NCBI GenBank assembly: GCA_907165135.1
Contig: OU015570.1
Coordinates: 930,001 to 994,000, forward strand
Direction of reading: 5' to 3'
DNA: 64,000 nucleotides
Origin: Oikopleura dioica
Taxonomy: Eukaryota > Chordata > Appendicularia > Copelata > Oikopleuridae
Positions 31,541 to 42,786 of this stretch are shown piece after piece. The translations under genes and the position numbers were made by a program. Below the pieces are notes generated by a model that was not told where the DNA came from, did not search any database, and saw nothing but the letters and a program-made list of their open reading frames with translations. Each line of letters begins with the position of its first letter. Within the stretch, counting starts at the first letter, position 1.

Positions 31541-34272
31541 GAGGCGTGATCTGGATCGACGCTCATTCCTTCTGGGCTCAAGACACGCCCGAGAAACTTG
31601 CAGGATTTCGCCAGGAAATTGCACTTGCCGGGATGAAGTCGAAGTCCGAACTGCCTCGATGCTTCAAACAGGCTTCGAAGTCGCTGTACATACGCGCCAA
31701 AGGTAGGAGTCGCTATGAGAACATCATCTATGTAAACATAGATGCCGTCGCGGTTGGTGATGGTCTCCAGAGCTTCTCCGACACATCTGCTGAAGATTTG
31801 ACCTGCACAAGACAGGCCAAATGGCAATCGCGTATATTGCCAGGTCTTCCCTCTCCAGGTAAAAGCCGTCTTGTGCCTGTCGCGCTTGTCGATCGGGATC
31901 TGCCAGTAGCCTGAGCGGTAATCCACGGACGCCATGTACATCATCCCTGGGCGGACTTCGTTGAAGATTTCGCGCAGGTTTGGCATCGTGTACGGGTCAG
32001 GATCCTTCAACACCAAATTTAAGGTGTTCTTAAAGTTGGCGACAACTCTGGGGCTTCCATCCTTCTTTTCCACGCAGTGGAGTGGTGTATTGAAGCCTTG
32101 TGGATTCTTGCATGGCTCGATGGCGGTGATACGTTCCATTCGATCGACTTCAGCATCGACCGCTTGTTGGTTCTTGTACTGGATCTGGTGTTGCTTGCGG
32201 CAGGCGGACTTTCCAGTTGTCGGGATGCGTACCGGCTTGCAAAACTCGCCGAGGGGCTCGTTATCACCACCAAAGACGTCATCGAACTCAACCATCAGCA
32301 GCGCGGTGGTTCGAAGTTCTTCAGCATTTTGGTGATCCCTGGGGAGCTTCAGATTCTTTTTCGTCTCAAGCCAATCAAGAAGTTCAGTTGTGCTCGCGTT
32401 TTTATCAGGTTTGTCACGACTTGACGGTTGTACAGTACTTACAGTACTATTTCTAGGGCTGGAACTCGTCTGCTCGACTGATGGGCTGCTTTTGGCATCA
32501 CCAGCGGAGTTGTGAGCACCGGAGCTCATTACCTCAATCATGTGCCGAGCTGGTCGACTGCTGAGGTGAGCTTTTGTAGTTTCTTGCGCCACATTCCAAG
32601 GGTCGCTGTGGTAACCGTTGATCTTGAACTTTTCAGTGAAGATCGGGTCACCAGGGGCAAGGCGGCGTTGGACGATGATTTCTGTACCCGTCCGTCCAAA
32701 AGAGACATTTGAGGGATGATCGATCACAGTGCGTCCGATGAGAGCAGGAGTGGCTTCATGGTCTGTGACGATGACCCTGATGTTCTTGAAGATAGCGCCG
32801 TCGATGTCCACTGCAGAGACGAACTGCCCTAAAGCCTGTCTGGCTCCGTTCACTCCGTTGATGGTGTAGTCGCAGTCATCCAAGTTATCCAGAAGATCAG
32901 CCGGGATGAGCCGCTTCGGAATCAGAAGGTCGTCTGATCCGTTGTCGATGATACCATCTTTGACCGCAAAAGTTGACCCACCGAGCGTGAGCTTGAAGTT
33001 TACGAACCAAGGAAGTGATGGGCGGTGGAAGCTGGAGTGTGCGCAAAGCCGAAAATGGTTGGACTGGGGAGCAAGAGATGCTGGAGCTTCATCAGTTTCG
33101 GCTGCTCGAGCATTGGTGGTCTTGTTCTTTCGTCCATGCTTCTTTTTGTTCTTGGAATCAGCGTCGTCGGATTTCGGAGCTGGATTCTTGCCTTGGAGAT
33201 TGGAGAGACGATCACAAATGGACTGTAAGGTGGACTCGAGCGACGGCTTTTTCTTCTCGGCTTGACCTTCTTTGGAACTTTTCTTGTTCCAAGTGCCGTT
33301 TTTGACACCGAAGGCGGCTGCGTCTTCGCTGGTCATATTGGAAGGAAGGCGGTCGATCAGGAGTTTCGCCTTGTTGTAGACATCTTGTGCCGTTCTACAA
33401 TCGTCGATTTGGTCGCAGAGCTTGAGTGCGATAGCAGGAAACAACTCGGAGATCTTCAGGTAAGCCAGACATGCAGCAGTCAAGTCTGAAAACTCGTGCG
33501 CCTTCACAGCACATTTACAGACGTAGTTTTCAGGTCGCTTCAAGCCAGCTTCTGTCTTAACAGCGCTGTCGGTACTCGTGGTGTAGTCGGCTGTGGCTTC
33601 ATCGATGATGGTTACATCATGCTTGGCAACTCGAAGCTTCAATAGCTCAACCTGGCGGAAAGCTTGTCGCTGTGCCTCGGTAAGTTCGCTGATGTAAGCC
33701 TGAAGGCCCTTGCTTTTAGTGTACTTGACATCATGAGTACGTTTCAGGTGCTGGAAGATACTGCGCTTCGAAGAGAACATCGATTCCATGGCCTCCACAA
33801 GCTGCTCGACGGTGGTCAGCGGAAGATTCTGTCGACTGAAGGACTGGCGGACTTCGTTGGAGAAGTACTTTCGCGCAGTTCTAGCGAGGAGAGCTTCAGC
33901 TTCCGGCTGCTGAGTCTTGGAGAGATGGTCCACGAAATCGGCCTTGGCTTGGCGGATCTTACGAATCCAGACCTCAACCTCATCGGCGTCGGAGAGATCC
34001 GTTTCCTTCTCAAGCTCGAAGGCCTGTCGTATTTCGACAAGATGACTGGGAGTGATGCTGGGTGTGGTCGACTTCACGGGCGCTTTGCCAAGTTGGGCAA
34101 CCATGAGCTTCTGCTGGGACGCGGCTAGCTGAACATTGTCCTTCTGTTCAGAGACGTTCAGGTTAGTCACCACGAAATCCATTAGAGTGGTACTCCATTT
34201 TTGTAGGTTGGCGCGGCTTGCCGTTTCGATGTCGTCGGCGGGCATGTGCAAAAGATGCGTCGGCGGCGCCAT
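31477..34272 (-). pseudogene. gag-pol: E2 gag-protease-RT fusion frame
   Basis: Start at ATG 34272 (an upstream TTG is less likely). Gag region of about 420 residues with capsid-like helices; no CCHC knuckle, instead a Lys-rich stretch (KNKKKHGRKNKTT). The protease follows in the same frame without any stop or shift. Its active site reads GIIDNGSDDLL, so the usual DTG/DSG is replaced by DNG. RT shows VDYRSGYWQIPID, PFGL and the catalytic YIDDV (about 31722-31736). Gag and pol being fused in one frame removes the usual frameshift or readthrough control. The ORF ends prematurely at 31477 after a shift within RT. Confidence 0.85.
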
Positions 34273-34888
34273 CTTCACGGGTGAAGTTGCGGTTTCCAAG
34301 AACTGTGAGTTCGGTTGGGCGGGAGAGCGTTGCGATCGCGCGGAGGAGATTGCTCGAACGGCTTCGATCGAATGGCGGCGGCTGTAACGGACAATCGTCG
34401 ATTTGGCGCTGAAAGTTCAAACCGAGTCGACTGTAAGTTGGCGGTTGTACCTGCGTTGACCCCAGATTTAAGTTTCTGGAATTAACTTAAATCCTGTCTA
34501 GGGGTGTTTGATGAGCAATGCAGGTCAACGATCCAGAGAGCGTCACAAGTCGTCGAATTCAAGAGCTGGGCCGATGAAGATGCAAGCTGCGTGCTTAACT
34601 TTGGCGGCAGAATCGGAGAGAGAACGAAGTGTACCTGCGGTGACCCCGAGTTATAAGCTTGGTGAGCTATATAACTGCTTTTAGGGGTTTTTGATGAGCA
34701 AATTCAGGTCACTTGCAGCTGAAGTTCAACGATCTGCGGCGGCGGAAGAAGCACCAGAAGATTCGGCGGTCCAAGAAGTCAAGAATTCTCCCTAGGTCGC
34801 GTGTGGTCGAGTGGTTTGCCAGGCGATGAGGTCGTGTTACTTATCTGGAAGATGAGTAGTTCGTAGTTGTAGTTGTAGAAGCAAATTG

Positions 34889-34906
34889 AGCGCTCGCACG
34901 TCACCA
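34889..34906 (-). promoter_or_regulatory. E2 primer-binding site
   Basis: On the minus strand, TGGTGACGTGCGAGCGCT starts two bases inside the 5' LTR (34909-35110). Begins with TGG as expected for tRNA CCA pairing; primer tRNA not assigned. Confidence 0.6.
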
Positions 34907-34908
34907 GT

Positions 34909-35110
34909 TGATAGGTCGGAAATGTCTTCTAATTCACGAGGTCTTGCCCTGCTTCTCTACTGTAGAATAGCTCTAGATAAACGACACGGAAAAGTGGTAG
35001 TTAGTTTTGTTGTGTATTCAAGGTTGGTAGAATACGGACTGAAGCAGTGCAGAATGGAAAGTGGCGCCTCGATCCTTATCAGATCTAACGGCTAACTTCT
35101 CGACCTAACA
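34909..35110 (-). repeat. E2 5' LTR (right copy)
   Basis: 202 bp, one substitution relative to the copy at 28520. On the minus strand this is the promoter-bearing LTR for the gag-pol transcript. Confidence 0.9.
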
Positions 35111-36215
35111 ATACTCTTTCAAAATTACTACTCACTGCGACTGCTGGAAGGACTCACCCCACTTTTGATCTGAAAAAGATCGTAAGGCGCCAAAGAGCCC
35201 ACATCACACCCTCTAAAACTGCGCGCCGCAAGGCATTTACCACAACTCTATTATACCCTGTCGTCAAACACAAGCTCTAAAAAAATTTATCTCTTTTTTC
35301 CATGAGATACATACCGTGTCATTATTTGTTCGCATACTCAGAGATAGAGAGAATAAAACCCCTATGAGAATGAAAATAAAATCGTTTAAAAAAATCAGGA
35401 ACCGCTTCCCTTCTTTGAGCGTACTTAAGGTTCCATAAAATGCGAAAAAAATTTTTCGCTCGTCTACTTAACTCGCTCAGCCAAATTTGAACCCTGAGCT
35501 CATGTCATGTACGACAGAGAGTTTAAAAACTGATAGACAAAAGAGAGTTTTTCTGTGCCAAAAAGCCTTTTTAAAAAAAGTAAGTATTCTAACTTCCAAA
35601 TTCTATTGTAAAATTTAGTACCTAAGATTGTCGCTGAAGTCTTCATTCCAAAAAAGTCCGGAGCGGAGCGGAAATCGCTCCGCTCACTCCGCTCGCTCCG
35701 CTCCGCGAAATTTTCAACCCTGGCTGAAGACCAAAAGCTTAATTATCAACAAACTTCAAAAATGAATTATTGAAAAGAATAAAATTCGCCGTCACCCACA
35801 TTGTCCTTCTCTTATCAGCATTTTTATGCGCAGTTTCTGCCATTAAACACCTCAATTTTGGCTTGTATTGCATATCAAGAAAATCAAGCTCTTCTAATCG
35901 TTGTTTATGTGTTCGCTGCCTCTGAAGAAATCCTCTGCATAATGCTTGAATTTTAACTGCTGCTTCATCTTTAGAATCTTTAGGGGTAATAATATTCCAT
36001 GATTATAAAAGTCATATGAATCATATTAATATCAAAATTAATGTATTAATTTATTAAAAAACCAAACAATTGCCCACCAAAAAATCGGCCGTTTTTGAGT
36101 AAACCCGACTTTTTTGGAAACTTTAATAAACCCGAAATTGGCCGCTATTTCAAAAATGAAAAAATTTTTCAGCAGAATTTGACCCAAATAATGCTACTTC
36201 TTATCATTTTTTGAT
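35111..36215. other. Non-coding with GC-word array
   Basis: No gene. At 35660-35722 an array of GGAGCGGAGCG words ends at TTTTCAACCCTGG; CTGAAGTC and CTGAAGAC flank it at 35633 and 35722, a possible diverged 8 bp TSD. Near 35.49 kb another CAGGGTTCAAATTT-like end occurs. From 36.07 kb the sequence is related to the MITE at 16385. Confidence 0.45.
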
Positions 36216-36622
36216 TTTCAACCAGGGGTCTGGATTCGCTTTGCGAATTCGCTCATGAGCGAAGCGAATCGAATTCGCTTCGCTTCGCTTTCGCCTTGCG
36301 TTATTTCAATTCGCTTCGCTTCGCTTTCGCTTTTTACCAAAAATGTTCGCGAAAATTTCGCTCAAAAGAAACCTTTCCAAGAATTGAAAATTTATCCTTT
36401 TTTTACTTAGCTTTAGCTTAAACTCAAGTGGAAATTTTGATGAATGAGCTAAATTGGCACTTGTTAAAGCTGACCTGAGAGAAGTTTTACTGTTTTCAAA
36501 GTAGCCAATTTTGTGAGCTGCGCTGAGCTGAGCTGTCCTTCACAAAAAATCATTGAGCTGAGCTGACTCTTCAAATTCATTCAGTTAATTTGAGCTAGGC
36601 AGTCAATATTATAAAATCATTT

Positions 36623-37091
36623 TCAATCCCGGCTTCAAAAATTTCGATCCTTGCTTTTCAGACGTCGATCCTGGTTGTCATATAAATCATCATATCAACT
36701 TTGGCATCTCCAGCATCAATCCCGGCTTCTTTAACACCGATCCGGGCGTCACTATTTTCAATCCTAGCCTCTCAGACGTCAATTCCGGCTTCTCACTTGT
36801 CGATCATGGCTTTTTCAAGTTTAGATTGACAATGTCAATTTGACATTGGAGAAGCCGGGATTGACATTGGAAAAGTTGTAATTTACGTCGATAAACCCGG
36901 GATTGAGATTGGAAAGGCCATGAATGGCCAATGATTGAAGTCGGAAAAAACAGAATTGAAGATGTTAAAACAGACTTGACGATGAATAAGCCATCATTGA
37001 TAAAATATCGATGATGTTGAAGAATACATGATTGAAGTATGTGAAGCCAGGATTGGCATTGATGAAGCCAGGATTGACGTTGGAGAAGCCA
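36623..37091. repeat. Inverted arrays of TCAATCCCGGCTTC
   Basis: The word TCAATCCCGGCTTC and variants recur about six times in 36623-36800, and the complement GAAGCCGGGATTGA recurs in 36850-37090. Looks like the two subterminal zones of a small element. Confidence 0.65.
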
Positions 37092-37128
37092 AACAATGTT
37101 TAATTATCAATCTATATAATTTTTTTCA

Positions 37129-37213
37129 CGTCGCCGTTTGCCCAAGATCTCTGTTTCCCAAAGTAAGGTAAACGACAATTTTGGGAGACGGCGATTTGGG
37201 TAAACGGCGACGC
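37129..37213. repeat. 85 bp foldback hairpin
   Basis: Ends GTCGCCGTTTGCCCAA and the complement of GTCGCCGTTTACCCAA; internal TTTGGGAGACGGCGA repeats the word. Confidence 0.6.
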
Positions 37214-37408
37214 AGACAAACTGAGACCATCGTCCGAATGTCCGAAAAGCTAATTAAAATGCAATCATACATGAAATGGGCACTTTTTCAAAGGTTATAT
37301 ATTCCCGGAAAATTTTCGCTTTTTTTCGCTTAAAATTTTTGAAAAATTTTCGCTTTCGCTTCGCTTTCGCTTTTCATTTTTGGCCAAAATCCAGACCCCT
37401 GTTTCAAC

Positions 37409-37635
37409 AATTTCTAAATCATTTTAAATGACGTAACCCTATCTCGAGCGCGAGCGCATCTTCATGCGATCGTGGTCTAGGAGATTTTTTCCAAATGCAA
37501 AATAGAGGCAATTTCACTCGAAATGGCTTATTTTCTGGCTAAAGCCACGTCTCCGAGACCTAGAAAACACCAACATGCGCGTCTGAAGCAAGAATAATCC
37601 ATTGTGATTGGTTAGATTTACGAAAAAATCTTCTA
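37409..37635. other. Non-coding
   Basis: No gene or clear repeat. Confidence 0.4.
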
Positions 37636-37788
37636 CCATCAGGGATCCCCCCCAGTGCGCTGACTCATCCGCTGTGCCATCAGCGCGCTTTCTTTAGGCC
37701 GCATCATAGACAAAAGGGACGATGGGCGCTGTACGCTCGACGAATCAGAGCGCTGTATTCTCCGGCGCATTGGGGGGATCCCTGATGG
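37636..37788. mobile_element. Tiny TA-flanked MITE with AGGGATCCCCC ends
   Basis: Ends CCATCAGGGATCCCCCC and complement, flanked by TA (37634-37635, 37789-37790). 153 bp, non-coding. The element at 60344-61587 has the related terminus AGGGATCCCCC, also with TA. Confidence 0.7.
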
Positions 37789-37790
37789 TA

Positions 37791-38029
37791 GACCACATTT
37801 TTAGAAAAAAATGTCTGCAAACAATTGAAAATTTGAATTTAAAATTATCAAATATTTAAAATCATCATAGACCCTTATCTAGGGATCGAACGCAAATCAC
37901 CACCGGGGCACCCAAAAAATTTTTTTCTGGACTTATGAATGAAAAAATAGGTTTTGAGATGCAGGCTTTTCAAATATGAAATTCAAATTTTTATTGGTTT
38001 CGTAATTTTTGTGTTATCACGATTTGAAA
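37791..38029. other. Non-coding
   Basis: Contains, in reverse, GATTTGCGTTCGATCCCTAG (about 37871-37890), matching the sequence at 3280. Confidence 0.4.
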
Positions 38030-38038
38030 ATTGAAGAA

Positions 38039-38594
38039 GGAGCACACTCAAATGCGCGGCGCACTCATTTGCGCGAGCGCTCAAATGCGGGAGACGCTCA
38101 TTTGCACGGACACGAGCGAAAGAGTGTCCCCGCGAATGAGCGTTTGATTTAATTGGTCGAAAATAAGCGCAAGAATATTTCTCCGAAAATACAAACTTAA
38201 AAGTGTTCATCAGCGTATTTCTCACTCTAATTGCTGCATTTTCCAAATATAAGATAAAATGACACATTGTATGATCATCTTAAAAATTCTGGATAATTAT
38301 TGCATAACACTTGATGACTAATTGAAAGAGAAATAATCTTCATTTTCATTTCTTCCCGGTGATTAGTCTTTTCGGAAATTGTTCCGATTTTTATTTGATA
38401 AAAATCTAAGAACTGACACCACTGAGTCGTGGTTTTTGTTCTGCTTTTAAATCCTCAGTATATTTTTCATCGTCGACCAATTAAATTAATCGCTCATTCT
38501 CGGGGGACACTCTTTCGCTCGTGTCCGTGCAAATGAGCGTCCCCGCGTTTGAGCGCTCTCGCAAATGAGTGCGCCGCGCATTTGAGTGTGCTCC
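38039..38594. mobile_element. GG-type MITE, 9 bp TSD
   Basis: Ends GGAGCACACTCAAATGCGCG and complement, exact duplication ATTGAAGAA (38030-38038, 38595-38603). About 105 bp of each end are arrays of CAAATGAGCG words. AT-rich, non-coding centre. Confidence 0.9.
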
Positions 38595-38653
38595 ATTGAA
38601 GAAAGAAGAAAAAAAGAGCCAATTAGAAACGCGCAGTGAGGCGAAGCGATACC

Positions 38654-39512
38654 TAGGGGGTGCACAGTGGGAAAATCGAATTTTTTATCATCCTCTTGTA
38701 GGGATGAATAATTTATCGATAAAAAGCCCATGATCCACTGATCATTTTAACATGTGACTTGGGCTCATTAAAGGTCACGTGAGGTCACATGAGGTAAAAA
38801 TCTGATAGTTTTTCAAAATCGACGTAACTAGGGTTTCTTTGCATGATTTTGATCGCTGATGATCACTGATCACGAGAATTATCATAAAGCACTCATCCGG
38901 GTCCATCCTGAGCCATCAGAGCAAAAAATGAAAAAATGAGAAAAATTACATTTTACTATAAAAATTTTCTAGAAAATATTCCTGAATATTAAATCTTGAG
39001 AATAACCAGAAAACTATTAATATTTTGAGCAAAAAACATTTAATAAGAAAGGGAGCAGGTGGGGTTGGGGACAACACTATGATAATAATCAGAAAAGTTA
39101 AGAATTTGGGATCAAAGGCCTTTGTTAAGCCCATTTAAAATTAAAAGCCAGGGACGGGGCTGAGACGGCCCTAATCTTAAAAAATATTTTTTTTTGGCTT
39201 TACGGAGCATTTTTCCACCAGAGAAGTCCTTCGGGTGACAAAAAATGACTCACGCTAGATCACATGATCTGTGTTCATCAATTTACGGGGAAAAACTGGT
39301 CTGAAAAAAATTGTCATCGTCGGGATTCGAACACCCCACTTGGCTGAAAAGTAAAGGATTTTGCTTAAGAATCGGCTCTAGAATTTTTTGCCGGAAAGTG
39401 CCCGAGTTCATTCGCACACCATTAGAAAGGAAATTTTTTGCTTAGTTAAATAACTAAAAATCACGAGGGAAACTTTTTTTTGGAACTTTTTTTTCCCACT
39501 GTGCACCCCCTA
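38654..39512. mobile_element. hAT-like MITE, 8 bp TSD
   Basis: Ends TAGGGGGTGCACAGTGGGAA and complement, exact duplication GCGATACC (38646-38653, 39513-39520). 859 bp, no transposase. Includes the G-rich module (GGTGGGGTTGGGGAC) at about 39058 and a GTTCGAATCC tRNA-type B-box on the minus strand at about 39325. Confidence 0.85.
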
Positions 39513-39526
39513 GCGATACCCAAAAG

Positions 39527-39770
39527 GTGGCGCTCCGGGGCGAGAAGCTTATGCCGCGACGCGTTTCGAGTTTTCGCTACGAGCGAGCCCGCGCTCTAAC
39601 CAATTGGAAAAGAAAAAAAGGAAGGCGAATGGTGATTCGAACGCGCCCCACTCAAAAGGCTCTTTCCTATGAGAAACCCACTGCGCTATTCAAACTTAGA
39701 CTTAGGGTTAGGGGTAATAGGCGACATTTGGAAACCAATCGGCAATCTTCAACACGTAGGTTGTCTTAAG
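39527..39770 (-). repeat. tRNA-derived (SINE-like) sequence
   Basis: On the minus strand, TAGCGCAGTGG (A-box-like) is followed after about 38 bases by GCGTTCGAATC (B-box). A second A-box-like TTGGTTAGAGC lies downstream. T-stem pairing is poor, so a functional tRNA is unlikely and a tRNA-derived repeat is preferred. Confidence 0.45.
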
Positions 39771-40167
39771 CTGCCAAACTTTTTGATTTAAATTAAGGCC
39801 TGCTATTCTGAATCTGCAATAATGGTCGAGAACTCAATTTTTATCGTCCCTGGCTACGAAGTCTATAGTTCCATAGGCTATGGAGATCATTATGCAATCG
39901 AACGACTGGGAGATTGGAAACTTCTCTCGTAGTTGCTCTCTTCGTTACTGCAGGAAGAGGACTCTGTTTGGGGCCGGTTCTATTGTCGTTTATTCAGTTA
40001 TTTTGCAGAGTGTGTGTAGTAGAAGGAAGGGCAAGGCTCTTTCAAGTGCGCAAGGCGCCTGGTCTAATGATAAAAGATAAGGACGGGGAGAAGTGAGCTC
40101 GGGAAAATTCCGATCTCTACACCCCTCTGAAGAACGAGAAAAAAGGCGAAATTAATCAGCAAGAATT
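39771..40167. other. Non-coding
   Basis: Small overlapping ORFs of no recognisable type (39880-40096). Nothing supportable. Confidence 0.4.
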
Positions 40168-40566
40168 CAGTTAATTATGGAATTTTGGACATTTTCTGTC
40201 CCAAGATTTTCGCAAAAATGTCCGAAAATTTGATACACGCGGCCAAAAAAATGTCCCATCCAAATCGCTTAAAAAATTTTTTTTGAGGAAAATCTCCATC
40301 ATTCTTTGTTTAATCCTTTTTCTAAAGACAAAAAATGTTTTAGGGGTACGAGATCAACCTTCAATCTTATCTTTCTCAAAGAAAAAGTAAGATTTTTAAT
40401 AAGGAAAAACGTCATATCTGGCAAAAAAAAAACAGAAAATTTAAAAATTAGGCGCAGAAAATGTCCAAAAATTTGATACGGGCACTTTTGAAAAGTGTCC
40501 CAAGAAAACCCCTTAAAATAGCAAAAATGTCGAAAAATTTGATGTCCAAAATTTCATAAAAAACTG
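40168..40566. mobile_element. Tc1/mariner-type MITE, family copy 2
   Basis: Inverted homologue of 5061-5451 with ends CAGTTAATTATGGAATTTTG and complement CAGTTTTTTATGAAATTTTG. TA is present on the right, TT on the left. Confidence 0.7.
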
Positions 40567-40981
40567 TACATAAAGGATTAAAGGTATGAGCTTTAGCAAT
40601 CAATAGAAAAATAACGATTTAAAAATAGATTTTAAACACAGTGAAAAAGCGTTGCGACAGTTTGCAGGGGGAGAAAGGTAACTTTTATTAGTAAATTCTT
40701 TTTGTGTTTCTATGTTAGATTATATGATTTTTTGTTGATTATTTTTAAATTTAAATGATTTTTAATTTGTTTTTCTAAGATTTTAACACACGCGAAAATT
40801 ACGAAATAATATATATGCATCTCCTCTTCTCATCAAAAAGAAAAAGCTAGTAGTTGAGAAATTATTGCACGTTTTGTTAGCTAATAAGATGATGAGAAGG
40901 GATAATTAAAAACAACATTGAGGTTTTGAGGTTAATTATAAATATATAATAATTATAAATTATAATTTATAATAGAAAGAA
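40567..40981. other. AT-rich non-coding
   Basis: Includes TATAATTTATAATAG runs (40930-40975). May be the 3' untranslated part of the minus-strand coiled-coil gene that follows. Confidence 0.4.
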
Positions 40982-41522
40982 TCAGTCGATAATGATAGCC
41001 TGGTCGATAGCTTGGTTCTCGTTGTCGTCGTTGTCGTTCAAAGTGGTATTGTCCGAAGATTTGCTGCAGTCTCGTTCAATTTCCAACTCGGAACGGCTTC
41101 GAAATGGCGAAAATAATCGTTCCAGATTTTCAAGTCGTTCTTGGAATGACGTTATTGACTCTTTTAAATCCTTAATGACCGATGCAATTTGTTCTTCAAA
41201 TCTGTACAGAATTATTCCTTCTGCATGGGTATAAAGGTATTCTACTGTGACATCTTTACAGGAGCAGATTTCCATTCGGAATTCTGGCGTTTTGGCTAAA
41301 GCCAGAAGCCCTCCTTTTTCGCTTTTTCCACAGTCTATTTCGTTCGTTTATTTCAAGAGGGTCATGTCGAGTAATTTGTTTCTCGCGCCAAAGTCTGGTT
41401 TGTGGCATCAGCGATTCTGAATTATTCTGAATTTTACTTTCTTTGTTTTCTTTATTTTTCTCAGATTGAATCTTTAAATCTTGGGCTCTGACTTTTATTT
41501 CTAGTTTTGCCTTGCAATAGAG

Positions 41523-42721
41523 CAGGGATGGAAATATGACAGAATTTTCCGGCGGCACCGGCACGGCACGGCACAACCAAAATACCCGTGCCGCGGCACG
41601 GTACGGCACGGCACGGCACAAAATTTGATAATGGGGTGCCGCGGCACCACGGCACGGCACAGCACGAATTTGAAGCATATAACTTATTTATGAAGACGAA
41701 AAAATAAAAGCTGCTAGTGTAATTATAGAATTTTCGAAAGTTTAAATGAAAACCATAATAAAATCAAAATCTTGGATAGTTTTAATTTTTCAAACAATGG
41801 GTGAGGGTGGGGTTGGGGACGTTACTGAGATAGCAATGTTCCAAGCCAATGTCAAGCCCCTTAAATTCAAAAATCAAGGAACGGGGCTGAAACGGCCCTT
41901 CGGGCCGTCAAGCCCCTTAAATTCAAAAATCAAGGAACGGGGCTGAAACGGCCCTTCGGGCCGTCAAGCCCTTAAATTCAAAAATCAAGGAACGGGGCTG
42001 AAACGGCCCTTCGGGCCGTCAAGCCCCTTAAATTCAAAAATCAAGGAACGGGGCTGAAACGGCCCTTCGGGCCGTCAAGCCCCTTAAATTCAAAAATCAA
42101 GGAACGGGGCTGAAACGGCCCTTCGGGCCGTCAAGCCCTTAAATTCAAAAATCAAGGAACGGGGCTGAAACGGCCCTTCGGGCCGTCAAGCCCCTTAAAT
42201 TCAAAAATCAAGGAACGGGGCTGAAACGGCCCTTCGGGCCGTCAAGCCCTTAAATTCAAAAATCAAGGAACGGGGCTGAAACGGCCCTTCGGGCCGTCAA
42301 GCCCCTTAAATTCAAAAATCAAGGAACGGGGCTGAAACGGCCCTTCGGGCCGTCAAGCCCCTTAAATTCAAAATCAAGGAACGGCTGAAACGGCCCTTCG
42401 GGCCGTCAAACCCCTTAAATTCAAAAATCAAGGAACGGGGCTGAAACGGCCCTTCGGGCCGTCAAGCCCTTAAATTCAAAATCAAGGAACGGGGCTGAAA
42501 CGGCCCTTCGGGCCGTCAAGCCCCTTAAATTCAAAATCAAGGAACGGGGCTGAAACGGCCCTTCGGGCCGTCAAGCCCTTAAATTCAAAAATCAAGGAAC
42601 GGGGCTGTGCCCCGGTGCCGCAACCAGATTTTATTCTCCGGCACGGCACGGTACGGCACGTGCCGTGCCGTGCCATGCCGCTGTGCCGTGCCGTGCCGTG
42701 CCGCTCAGATTTCCATCCCTG
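41523..42721. mobile_element. hAT-like MITE carrying a minisatellite
   Basis: Ends CAGGGATGGAAAT and complement, exact 8 bp duplication CAATAGAG (41515-41522, 42722-42729). Subterminal arrays of GGCACGGCACG (41553-41667 and, inverted, 42606-42702). The centre holds the G-rich module (41786-41875) and the 57 bp array. Confidence 0.9.
41876..42604 (+). repeat. Minisatellite, about 57 bp x 13
   Basis: Thirteen near-identical units, each with AACGGCCCTTCGGGCCGTCA and AAGCCCCTTAAATTC. Units of 55 and 57 bp alternate through loss of C or A in runs. Each unit is a self-complementary hairpin. High uniformity implies recent expansion. Confidence 0.95.
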
Positions 42722-42786
42722 CAATAGAGTGCTGCTGAAACGGCGGATTTTCGTGATCCAGGAGGTAAGCAAATACCTCAAGAGTT

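Larger units (their letters stand above)
28520..35110 (-). mobile_element. E2: Ty3/gypsy LTR retrotransposon, minus strand
   Basis: Two 202 bp LTRs (28520-28721 and 34909-35110) differ at a single base (28535 region C versus T). Exact 5 bp duplication ATACT (28515-28519, 35111-35115). Contains gag, protease, RT, RNase H and integrase in gypsy order, no env. G+C content is visibly higher than in the surroundings. Near-identical LTRs indicate recent insertion, yet one frameshift and one nonsense codon interrupt pol. Confidence 0.92.
36223..37401. mobile_element. hAT-like composite element with CGAAGCGAA words
   Basis: Ends CAGGGGTCTGGATT and complement; TTTCAAC repeated on both sides (36216-36222, 37402-37408), 7 bp of a probable 8 bp TSD. 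Private subterminal word TTCGCTTCGCTT. The interior holds other structures: GAGCTGAGCTG words (about 36510-36590), the CCCGGCTTC array and a hairpin. No coding potential. Confidence 0.7.
40982..42786 (-). pseudogene. Coiled-coil gene remnant interrupted by a hAT-like MITE
   Basis: Minus-strand open segments: about 42786-42722, then 41514-41256 after the MITE, then 41275-40982 (extendable upstream to about 41345) in a second frame. The frame runs straight through the duplicated target CTCTATTG if the insertion is ignored. The first part is Lys/Glu-rich and helical (KENKESKIQNNSESLMPQTR). The last part has CSCKDVTVEYLY, a leucine-rich coiled coil (SFQERLENLERLF) and an acidic tail ending AIIID. 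A frame change near 41340 may be a short intron or an indel. No family recognised. Confidence 0.4.

Noticed and set aside
30881-34412. Many plus-strand ORFs opposite E2
   Set aside because: Shadows of the GC-richer minus-strand gag-pol; no motifs.
39620-39700. Functional tRNA gene on the minus strand
   Set aside because: A- and B-box-like words are present, but acceptor and T-stem pairing fails.
41876-42604. Possible CRISPR array
   Set aside because: Whole units including the spacers are repeated, each unit is a hairpin, the array is inside a hAT-like element and the sequence is eukaryotic.
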